DNA from: Stramenopiles sp. TOSAG23-6
Taxonomy: Eukaryota; Sar
NCBI GenBank assembly: GCA_900128565.1
Contig: LT636207.1
Span: 1-12,323 of the forward strand
Direction of reading: 5' to 3'
DNA: 12,323 nt
A program made the translations under genes and the position numbers. The notes under the pieces were generated by a model. It was not told where the DNA came from. It worked only from the letters and a program-made list of their open reading frames with translations, and did not search any database. Shown here piece by piece: positions 1 through 6,043 of this stretch; the first letter of the stretch is position 1; the number at the start of each line of letters is the position of its first letter.

Positions 1-476
1 TTTGTATTTTAATTATGCAAATGAAGGAAAGAGGACAGCCTCATTTGTGTGCGGGTTTGAATCCTGATTATTTTGTCAGTTGTGTTGAAAACTTGGAAAG
101 CTTACTTAGAGCAGACAAAGCTGTCACATATTGGCTTCGATCAGGTTGTATGCATTTAGACCGCGAGGGGCCTGAAATTGTAAAACCCTGTCCTGCACAT
201 GTACGTTTTGATTTTTTTTGTGTTTAATTTTCATACGAAATTTTGTACCTAACAAAAAAAATCAATTTTAAAAATATTTTTTCATACGAAATTTTGTACC
301 TAACAAAAAAAATCAATTTAAAAAAATATTTTTTCATTATACATGCTATCTGCGCATGGGTGCCCAATTTATTTGAGGATGTCGGAATTGTCACACCAAG
401 AAATGAACTCGCACCAATGTGCCCAAGAGATTTTAAGTATTTACCGAGAATTCCAAGAAAACAAGCCACTCAATAA
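1..476 (+). CDS. 3' end of an unrecognised protein gene (partial, two exons)
   Basis: This is the last part of a plus-strand gene whose start lies left of the window; the frame is open to the left edge, so the ATG at 15 need not be the start. I read one exon to 200 and a second from 378 to the stop at 474-476. Exon 1 ends at CAT|GTACGT, a good donor, and without splicing the frame hits a stop at 225-227. Both exons are in the same phase, so joining keeps the frame. The visible protein is about 95 residues from the ATG at 15, with no membrane segment or signal peptide. Its first part holds several Cys residues (in SCVE, SGCMH and KPCPAH) and its tail is basic (PRIPRKQATQ). I do not recognise the family. 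The first exon could begin later if an acceptor such as AAG at about 24-26 is used. The coding call is fairly secure; the splice sites are inference. Confidence 0.55.
201..377 (+). other. Predicted intron of the left-edge gene
   Basis: The donor is GTACGT at 201-206. No AG dinucleotide occurs between the donor and 376-377, where TTTGAG provides the first possible acceptor. Two TACCTAAC branch-point-like sequences lie inside (around 247-253 and 298-304), one in each copy of a tandem repeat. The intron is 177 bp, AT-rich, and contains an in-frame stop at 225-227. The distance from the second branch candidate to the acceptor, about 73 nt, is longer than in the SURF1 intron. The acceptor is therefore the less certain end: part of 340-377 reads as plausible coding sequence (ending AWVPNLFED), but no AG upstream of it could begin such an exon. 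Confidence 0.55.
232..334 (+). repeat. Tandem duplication of an AT-rich ~51-bp unit with the dispersed palindromic core
   Basis: Copy 1 runs 232-282 and copy 2 runs 283-334. They are nearly identical, differing in the A/T run near the 3' end, where copy 2 is one base longer. Each starts with CATACGAAATTTTGTA followed by CCTAAC, then an A-rich tract, ATCAATTT, and an A/T tract ending in TTTTTT. A degenerate third start (CATTATAC) follows at 335. The near-identity implies a recent duplication. The unit lies wholly inside the predicted intron. Confidence 0.9.
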
Positions 477-779
477 ATGATGTAATCACTACAAAACAAT
501 TAGTATTAATTTTTTATTTTTTGTGCAATTTTTATTCAGTTTAACTTTTTGTGTTTCGTCTTGCACAAAAAATCTTTTGCTTATACTTAGTGGTAGCAAA
601 TTGGACATGATGAAAATTTATTAATTTAAATAAACGAAAACAAAAACAGGTTTGTTTCGCAAAAAACAGAGTCAAGTGCGAGTCAAGTCAACTGAGAATC
701 AATTCCAATTGGCAATTTCTGCTATTGATTTGATTGAAAAAGGTAGTGGAACAGGATAATATTTGCGAGTACTAATACT
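477..779. other. Intergenic: 3' flank of the left gene and promoter of the prenyltransferase gene
   Basis: These 303 bp are AT-rich and show no ORF of note. A possible polyadenylation region with AATAAA-like sequence lies near 471-480 and another at about 627-632. A short direct repeat, GAGTCAAGT, occurs at 669-677 and 680-688, about 100 bp upstream of the ATG at 780, and could be a tandem protein-binding site. No clear TATA box or initiator stands out. Confidence 0.5.
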
Positions 780-1850
780 ATGGACTTTAGCTCTTCGACT
801 TGGTCTGATGTGACGCCATTACCTCAAGATGATGGTCCGGCTCCAGTATGTAGCATTGCTTATAAGCCAGCTTTTAGTACAGCAATGTCATATTTCCGTG
901 CTCTTCTCGCCGTAGAAGAAGTGAGTGAGCGTGCATTATCACTGACTCGTCATGTCATTGGACTAAACGCTGCAAACTACACCGCTTGGTACTATAGGCG
1001 CGTATGTCTTTTTTCTCTGAATAAAGATCTTAATGAGGAACTCGACTATATAGATACTGTGACTGTGAAAGGCTCAAAGAATTATCAATTGTGGTACCAT
1101 CGACGCGTTGTAGTAGAACGACTTGGTGACTGCACACGTGAACTTGTGGCAACTAGTGAGCAACTTTCAATGGATGCCAAAAATTATCACGCTTGGACAC
1201 ATCGACAATGGGTTCTCAGACATTTTGGATGTTGGGAAGATGAGTTGAAATATGTTGAAACTTTGATTGATGATGATGTTCGCAATAATTCCGCTTGGAA
1301 CCAGCGTTGGTATGTAGTAAGTCACACGAGTACTACGGACAATGAAGAAGAAAATTCAGAAACAATCAACAAACAATCTGAATTTATTTCTCCTCAATCT
1401 GTAGTACTTTCCCCTGATGTCAAACTTCGTGAAATCGAGTATACACTTCGTCAGATTGAGAAAGCCGTCAATAATGAATCACCATATGCATATTTGCGGG
1501 GTATCGTTTTAGCTCATAATGGTGAAAATTACGGCAAATATTCAGAATTCCCAATAATTTTGGAGACTCTGCACCGTCTTCGATTTTCTAAATCTGCTGA
1601 AGATGTCAATCAAAATGTCACAGAGACTGAAACTGAATCATTTGATTCTAACACATTGAAAGATTCATGTGCTCCATTATTAGCACTTTTAGTTGATATT
1701 TATATTCAAGAAAAAAACAAATTACAAATTCAGGAAATTTGTAAAATTTTAGGCAACGACGTGGATAAAATGCGTGCTAAGTATTGGATGCACATTGCTA
1801 GAAAATATAAAAATGACANGGAATGTACTCCTAATTGTACGAGTCACTAG
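780..1850 (+). CDS. FNTA: Protein farnesyltransferase / geranylgeranyltransferase type I alpha subunit
   Basis: This is the shared alpha subunit of the cytosolic CaaX prenyltransferases. It pairs with a beta subunit that carries the zinc site, and the complex attaches farnesyl or geranylgeranyl groups to small GTPases and other proteins. The 356-residue product has the family's alpha-helical PPTA repeats: NYTAWYYRR (66-74), NYQLWYHRR (101-109), NYHAWTHRQW (135-144), NNSAWNQRW (169-177) and a weaker SPYAYLRG (234-241). K100, just before the second repeat, aligns with the lysine known to matter for catalysis in mammalian alpha subunits (inference). Length is close to the usual 330-380. A Ser/Glu/Asn-rich insertion fills about 182-213 between repeats 4 and 5. 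The gene is intronless here. An ambiguous base at 1819 makes residue 347 unknown and the last ten residues uncertain. The next gene starts 197 bp downstream on the same strand; there is no sign of co-transcription. Confidence 0.93.
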   Translation: MDFSSSTWSDVTPLPQDDGPAPVCSIAYKPAFSTAMSYFRALLAVEEVSERALSLTRHVIGLNAANYTAWYYRRVCLFSLNKDLNEELDYIDTVTVKGSKNYQLWYHRRVVVERLGDCTRELVATSEQLSMDAKNYHAWTHRQWVLRHFGCWEDELKYVETLIDDDVRNNSAWNQRWYVVSHTSTTDNEEENSETINKQSEFISPQSVVLSPDVKLREIEYTLRQIEKAVNNESPYAYLRGIVLAHNGENYGKYSEFPIILETLHRLRFSKSAEDVNQNVTETETESFDSNTLKDSCAPLLALLVDIYIQEKNKLQIQEICKILGNDVDKMRAKYWMHIARKYKNDXECTPNCTSH

Positions 1851-2047
1851 CTATGAAACTCACGTTTTGATATAATAAATGATAAAATAAAATTCAAACT
1901 AGTTTCAACTTTAAAGTTTCAACTTCCAGAAAGTCGAAGTGTACCCGGTACTCCGGACGTGTCACAACAGAAAAAAATTGCACTTTCATCAAAATATGTG
2001 TTTCTTGCGCTTGACACAGCACACAAAAAAACATTGATTGCATTCCA
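1851..2047. other. Intergenic: FNTA 3' flank and SURF1 upstream region
   Basis: An A/T tract with AATAAA-like sequence at about 1874-1892 is a plausible polyadenylation region. A direct repeat, GTTTCAACTT, occurs at 1902-1911 and 1916-1925. CACTTTC at about 1981-1987, some 60 bp before the SURF1 ATG, resembles the CAYTYY part of oomycete initiator elements, but the match is short and weak. Confidence 0.35.
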
Positions 2048-3163
2048 ATGGCCTCAATACGAGGAATAAAAAAAATGACACCTCTAATGAGAGGTCTAGG
2101 GGCTGCCGTTTTCTCTGGCTTATCTGCTACAACTTTTGGGTTGGGTGTATGGCAATTTAAGCGTTTCTATGAGAAAGAAGACCAGATTATTGCTAGGGAA
2201 AGTCTTCTCCATGCACCAGTGAAACCAATTTCAAATTTACTTATTGATGCGCTGACTGAAGGCAATCAAACTGATATAGACACTCATACCAATCAAAGAG
2301 ATATTGAAATGCCAAATTCAATTGATTTCACGTCTCAACTCTTCAAAAAATTCCGTTGTGAAGGCAAATTTGAAGATGGCGTTGTTATTCTTGGACCTCG
2401 GTCACCACCAAAACACACGGATATTTATGACAACAAGAAACCAGGATCTGCATCTGGTTTTTATATCTTTTCACCATTCCGATGTAATGATGGGCGTTTT
2501 ATAGTTATATGTCGTGGTTGGATTCCTAGGAGTGAAATAAACAGAAATCCTGCCACAAAATGGAAAGTTTCAGAAGATCCTCGACGGGCTTTAACTACTA
2601 CTGTGACTGGTGTGTTGAGAAATACTGAAAAAAAAGCACGATTTAGTCCAGATGCAGAAATATCGAAGAATCATATGAAGCCCTCACGATTCTATTGGCT
2701 CGATATAGATGGTATTGCTACTACATTAGGCATTAGACTAAGAAATTCATCACCAGTTCCTAAAAAAGAAAATAGTGTTGTTGAAGAAGATGTTTACATA
2801 GATTTGTTACCAAATGGAGAAATATACGATACATCGAGTAAACATACTAGTAAAACAACATGGTTTTCGGGGTTGTGGTGCGTATTCACCATTCGTGTTT
2901 TACCTACTATTTTTTTTTGTACCAAATTTTGTACCTAACGAATTTCAAATTTTTGAAATATTTTTTCACACAATAGGGGGACATCCACCATAGATAATAA
3001 GACTATTGCTATTCAATCGAACGATTTTGTTCCTATTGCAAAACCACTCGATGCACACAAAGATTTTTATACAACAACGTTTACTCATGCTGGCTATTCT
3101 GCAACTTGGTTTAGTTTATCTTTTTGTTGTTTTGCATTAACATTCTTGAAGTTTAGACGTTAA
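2048..3163 (+). CDS. SURF1: SURF1, cytochrome c oxidase assembly factor (two exons)
   Basis: SURF1 is an inner mitochondrial membrane protein needed for early assembly of complex IV, around subunit 1 and its heme a. I read exons 2048-2877 and 2977-3163, giving 338 residues. Exon 1 has the N-terminal membrane segment (about 15-35) followed by GVWQFKRFYEKEDQI. It then has GPRSPP (116-121), GFYIFSPF with RGWIP (137-160), and FYWLDID (215-221), all typical SURF1 blocks. Exon 2 supplies HAGYSATWFSLS (about 314-325), the family's conserved motif just before and into the second membrane segment, and ends FLKFRR. Without splicing the frame stops at 2936-2938 and loses this half of the hairpin, so the intron is well supported. 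The frame and codon phase join cleanly (TG|G, Trp277). Residues 62-95 and 232-275 look like variable, family-atypical stretches. The N-terminus is basic, as expected for mitochondrial import. The sulfotransferase gene converges on it 105 bp downstream. Confidence 0.93.
2878..2976 (+). other. Predicted 99-bp intron in SURF1
   Basis: The donor GTGCGT (2878-2883) fits the GTRNGT pattern of the other predicted intron (GTACGT). The acceptor is CACAATAG|GG at 2976. A branch-point-like TACCTAAC lies at about 2932-2939, 38 nt from the acceptor, inside a copy of the dispersed repeat. The intron length is a multiple of three, but its TAA (2936-2938, part of the branch sequence) would terminate an unspliced transcript. 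Joining the exons restores the conserved SURF1 C-terminus in frame. Confidence 0.85.
2919..2939 (+). repeat. Dispersed palindromic element, copy inside SURF1 intron
   Basis: The core GTACCAAATTTTGTAC followed by CTAAC differs from the copies at 232 and 283 mainly by C for G in the left arm and by the bases preceding the core. The downstream flank (A/T with TTTGAAATATTTTTTCA) also resembles the unit in the left-edge intron, so similarity extends over roughly 50 bp. Confidence 0.7.
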
Positions 3164-3268
3164 AATATCTATTAGTTTAGTTTAGTTTTTTCACTATAAA
3201 AAATCCTATCAAATTTCAAATATAACAATGTAAAAAATAGTAAAAAATAGTAAAAATCCTGTATATAT
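3164..3268. other. Convergent 3' region between SURF1 and sulfotransferase genes
   Basis: This 105-bp spacer contains the 3' ends of two convergent genes, so their transcripts probably overlap or end very close together. It holds simple repeats: TAGTTTAGTTTAGTTT near 3171-3187, and two and a half copies of TAAAAAATAG at 3231-3256. There is no coding signal. Confidence 0.5.
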
Positions 3269-4426
3269 TTATTTATGATTCCACCCATAATCTACACCCA
3301 CTAAATCGAAAAAGGCTTCATTATGTGGTCTAAAAAAATCTCTAAGTTTCTGCTTCAATTTAGGATTGAATGGTTTTTGCCAAGCTTTACGTCCGCGTTG
3401 CTCGGCAGTGTTTTTAGGTGCTGTATCGCTGATTACGTGTGGTGATACACCAATATGCCGAAACACTTTATTAAGTTCATTTTGACAACTTTCCGATGTC
3501 CTCAAATCGTCGCTATTGACAATGAGAAGTTGGTCTCGAGAAAAATGCCTGAGCCAAAGTTTGATCTGAGCATAATATAATCCTCTGCCTACCCAAGAAT
3601 GAGCACCATGACCATTGTTTGGTCTCTTATTGAAATAATTAGTGCCAAGAGATGAGATAACTTTATCATCGACTAGCTTTTCATCGTTCAGACCTGCTTG
3701 AGCTAGTTCTTCCAAATCTTTTTCTACTAATTCTTCCATAGTTTTTGGAAATCCTTCACTATTCAGAATTTTAAAACTTCCTCTCATTCTTTTTACAACA
3801 TCATTACCTTCTGGGTCTATAGTCATATTATAATGAGAGTATACACGATCAACTGGGTCTCTAACTACTATGACCAACCTCACATTTGGAGTCAGAGTTA
3901 GTATTTTCGATGCCAATGACTCTCCGTATAAAAGATAACTTGGGGTGGCTTCACCAGAAACTAATATTCTTTGAGGCGCAGCTTCAATCATCTTGGTAAC
4001 TGGAAATAATTGTAAATATACTCTTCTAAGATCTAAAGTGTTTTTTTTCGGTATTGTTCCCTCTTTTTCTTGAACTAGCTCAGAATTAGAAGCAACACTA
4101 CTTTCAATACGTTCACAAGGTTTACTCAATCTCCCATTACTATCACTAGAATATATTGTATTATCACTGTAGGTAGCATCAAATTCCATTGCAGCATCCG
4201 CGAGAGCAATCTCTGGAGGCATCAAACGGTGACGAATGGCTTCAGACCAACGCCAGTCAAAGAAATGAGTTTCCTTGCGTCGAGCACTTAGAACATTTGG
4301 ATGTTGACAGACATAGTCATACAACGCTGTTGTTCCGCATTTCATGACACCCAGAATAATAAACCGAGGTACGTTGTCAAGAAAACGAGGTTTTGAGGGT
4401 ATGACATCGTTCAGAGTTCCAGTCAT
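3269..4426 (-). CDS. PAPS-dependent sulfotransferase (heparan-sulfate/carbohydrate type)
   Basis: This enzyme transfers sulfate from PAPS to a hydroxyl or amino group of an acceptor, probably a glycan or small metabolite; the substrate cannot be read from sequence. I start at the ATG at 4424-4426, giving 385 residues; the longer open frame to 4462 begins with TTG, unlikely in a eukaryote. The 5'-phosphosulfate loop is ILGVMKCGTTALYDYV (24-39) with Lys29. The 3'-phosphate motif is VIVVRDPVDRVYSHY (185-199) with Arg189 and Ser197. The downstream block GRGLYYAQIKLWLRHF (280-295) is typical of heparan-sulfate-type enzymes. ETHFFD (52-57) and SGEATPSYL (157-165) also fit. Residues about 83-135, between these blocks, form a Ser/Glu-rich stretch longer than usual. 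There is no clear signal peptide or anchor at the N-terminus, whereas Golgi enzymes normally have one, so either the protein is cytosolic or an upstream exon is missing. It is divergent from the P0 gene. Confidence 0.88.
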   Translation of the reverse strand: MTGTLNDVIPSKPRFLDNVPRFIILGVMKCGTTALYDYVCQHPNVLSARRKETHFFDWRWSEAIRHRLMPPEIALADAAMEFDATYSDNTIYSSDSNGRLSKPCERIESSVASNSELVQEKEGTIPKKNTLDLRRVYLQLFPVTKMIEAAPQRILVSGEATPSYLLYGESLASKILTLTPNVRLVIVVRDPVDRVYSHYNMTIDPEGNDVVKRMRGSFKILNSEGFPKTMEELVEKDLEELAQAGLNDEKLVDDKVISSLGTNYFNKRPNNGHGAHSWVGRGLYYAQIKLWLRHFSRDQLLIVNSDDLRTSESCQNELNKVFRHIGVSPHVISDTAPKNTAEQRGRKAWQKPFNPKLKQKLRDFFRPHNEAFFDLVGVDYGWNHK

Positions 4427-4721
4427 TCTCCAATATTCAACAATTGACAATAATATTGACAATAATTTGAACTGGCTTGGTATATACTATAAAGTACTAC
4501 TGTATGTAAAAATTCTGATTTCAATCAGACTGGTTCTTTAGGTAACAAAATTTTATACGAAAAAGAAGTCAGTCTAGAATATTCGGATAGATTCATCCTC
4601 GTGTTTTGTCCCTTTGTTCTGCGGTGTCTTCTGTCGTTTATAGTCGTATTGGAGACACACAGTGGCCTAGCCTCAATTTCTGTTTGATCCCAAGTTTTAA
4701 CGCTTCCTAAATCTTATCAAA
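4427..4721. promoter_or_regulatory. Divergent promoter region between sulfotransferase and P0 genes
   Basis: About 295 bp serve two divergent genes. The half near P0 (about 4595-4650) is pyrimidine-rich with several TCC/TTC runs, as expected upstream of highly expressed ribosomal protein genes. The half near the sulfotransferase is AT-rich, with the inverted repeat TCTGATT-TC-AATCAGA at 4514-4529 and a reversed copy of the dispersed element at 4539-4560. No TATA box is clear. A 5'-UTR intron of the sulfotransferase gene could be present but is not demonstrable. Confidence 0.5.
4539..4560 (-). repeat. Dispersed palindromic element, reversed copy in divergent promoter
   Basis: Read on the minus strand, this is TATAAAATTTTGTTACCTAA. 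It matches the intronic copies (TACGAAATTTTGTACCTAA) with the CG changed to TA and one inserted T. Its CCTAA end points toward the sulfotransferase gene, the orientation expected if it were the branch region of a 5'-UTR intron of that gene. Confidence 0.55.
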
Positions 4722-5591
4722 ATGCCAACCCGTGCACGTAAAGAAGAATACTTCGCAAAGCTCGAGAAACTCCTCGATGCACACACCCAAGTCTTCCTTG
4801 TCCATGCCGACAATGTTGGTTCCAAGCAGCTGCAGCACATTCGCATTGCCCTCCGTGGCGTTGCTCAAGTTGTCATGGGAAAAAATACCATGATGCGTCG
4901 TTGCATTTCCAACTGGCTCATTAAGAACCCAGAAAATGAAATCGCTAAACTTCTTCCTCATATTATTGGAAACGTTGGTTTCATCTTCTGTACTGGTCAC
5001 CTCGCAGAAGCTCGTAAGGTTATCCTTCAGCACGTTGTCCCTGCTCCTTGTAAGGCTGGTGTTCTTGCTAACTGTGATGTATGGGTACCAGCAGGTCCAA
5101 CCGGTTGTGATCCATCTCAGACCAGTTACTTTCAGGCTCTTAACGTCGCTACCAAGATTTCCAAAGGTCAGATTGAAATTGTCAGTGACATCAAGGTCTG
5201 TAACGTGGGAGAACGTGTTTCCCCTGGTGCTGCTTCTCTCTGTAATCGCATGGAAATCAAACCATTCAAGTTTGGACTCCAGATTCAACAGGTATATGAC
5301 AACGGTTCCCTCTTCAGTCCTGCTGTTCTTGACATCACTGATGACGATCTTGTTTACAAATTCTGCCAAGGTGTTCGCAACATTGCTGCTGTCTCACTTG
5401 TTGTTGGTTATCCAACTCTTGCTTCCATCCCTCACTCTTTGACTAATGCTGTCATGCAGTGCGTTGCTTTGTTGCACGGAGCTGGATCAACCTACTCTTT
5501 TGAAAAGGCTGAACTTGCGCTTGCTGCGCTTCCAAAGCCAGCTGCTGCTGAGGAACCTGCTGCTGAAGAAGCTGCTGCTGAAGAAGAGTAA
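4722..5591 (+). CDS. RPLP0: 60S acidic ribosomal protein P0 (uL10), C-terminal peptide apparently absent
   Basis: P0 anchors the lateral stalk of the large ribosomal subunit. It binds the GTPase-associated rRNA and carries P1/P2 dimers that recruit elongation factors. The 289-residue product has the rRNA-binding uL10 domain, with KEEYFAKLEKLL (7-18), ALRGVAQVVMGKNTMMRR (43-60) and the lid segment with VPAGPTGCDPSQTSYFQAL (122-140). This is followed by GQIEIVSDIKV (149-159) and PFKFGLQIQQVYDNGSLF (181-198). The helical P1/P2-binding region (about 200-265) and an Ala/Pro/Glu-rich hinge (272-289) come next. The ATG follows ATCAAA. Codons end more often in C than in neighbouring genes, as expected of high expression. 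The family normally runs to about 310-320 residues and ends in an acidic peptide with GFGLFD; here a TAA follows EEAAAEEE. I found no such peptide in any frame of the following 450 bp. It is either a real truncation, an assembly error, or a very unusual exon arrangement. Confidence 0.95.
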   Translation: MPTRARKEEYFAKLEKLLDAHTQVFLVHADNVGSKQLQHIRIALRGVAQVVMGKNTMMRRCISNWLIKNPENEIAKLLPHIIGNVGFIFCTGHLAEARKVILQHVVPAPCKAGVLANCDVWVPAGPTGCDPSQTSYFQALNVATKISKGQIEIVSDIKVCNVGERVSPGAASLCNRMEIKPFKFGLQIQQVYDNGSLFSPAVLDITDDDLVYKFCQGVRNIAAVSLVVGYPTLASIPHSLTNAVMQCVALLHGAGSTYSFEKAELALAALPKPAAAEEPAAEEAAAEEE

Positions 5592-6043
5592 ACATCTCTT
5601 CTCTTCACTTGGGACTGTGTCTTGTTGGATTGGTATGTTTAGTATTCTTTTAGTGCACAGGTGTTGAATTCTGATGTATATGTATCGATTGTGATGGTTT
5701 GAAAGTGTTGTTTTCATCATTTTTATTCTATTCAGATTTTGTTTATTATACAGACGAAGGATATTTCTGAACGGTAAAACAATAAGAAGAAATGTCAAGA
5801 AAGTCTTTAATTATTTGATTATTTACTTTTTGATTTTTTCTTCTTTTAAACGACTTCCCGTGAGAGGTTTAGTTATATGTATAATCTGGAAAAAGTATGT
5901 TCGCCACTGGCAGAATTATATTTGTTTCATTTTAATATTAAATAAGAAATTTCTCATGAAATTAGATTTCTTTTATTTTATTTATTGGTTATAACTTGTT
6001 ACATACGAAATTTCGTATGAAAAAATTAATTATTTTTTTTTCT
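5592..6043. other. Convergent 3' region between P0 and the large membrane-protein gene
   Basis: These 452 bp are T-rich in the P0 sense, with no supported gene. They contain the P0 3' UTR and that of the minus-strand gene. AT-rich candidates for poly(A) signals include ATTAAATAAG at about 5936-5945 on the plus strand. A perfect 18-bp palindrome of the dispersed family sits near the right end. Confidence 0.5.
6002..6019. repeat. Perfect 18-bp palindrome, dispersed element copy
   Basis: CATACGAAATTTCGTATG equals its own reverse complement. Read on the minus strand it is preceded by TTTTTT and followed by TAAC, giving the same context as the copies at 232 and 283 (TTTTTT, core, CCTAAC). It lies 25 bp beyond the stop codon of the large minus-strand gene, in its 3' UTR. 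It is the only copy in the window with a fully palindromic core. Confidence 0.9.

Noticed and set aside
232-334. Two direct repeats as a CRISPR array
   Set aside because: The repeats abut without spacers, are AT-rich, and lie in a eukaryotic intron.
224-476. Open frames on both strands across 224-476 as separate small genes
   Set aside because: Much of each is the duplicated intronic repeat; the plus-strand end is better explained as the last exon of the left-edge gene.
3164-3268. A-rich tandem repeats as a functional microsatellite
   Set aside because: Two and a half copies of a 10-mer in AT-rich 3' flanking DNA is unremarkable.
4427-4462. Extension of the sulfotransferase to 4462
   Set aside because: The extended frame starts with TTG; the first ATG is at 4424-4426, and a stop lies just upstream at 4487-4489.
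4707-5369. Long open frame antisense to P0 (220 codons)
   Set aside because: It mirrors a well-conserved P0 coding sequence with biased codons, and its translation shows no recognisable domain.
4936-5667. Plus-strand open frames of 168 and 73 codons overlapping P0
   Set aside because: They are out-of-frame shadows of the P0 coding sequence, with no conserved motif.
5588-5770. Intron starting at GTAAAC (5588) to restore the P0 tail
   Set aside because: Acceptors at 5641, 5652, 5659, 5733 and 5752 were considered and none gives an acidic GFGLFD-type ending in frame.
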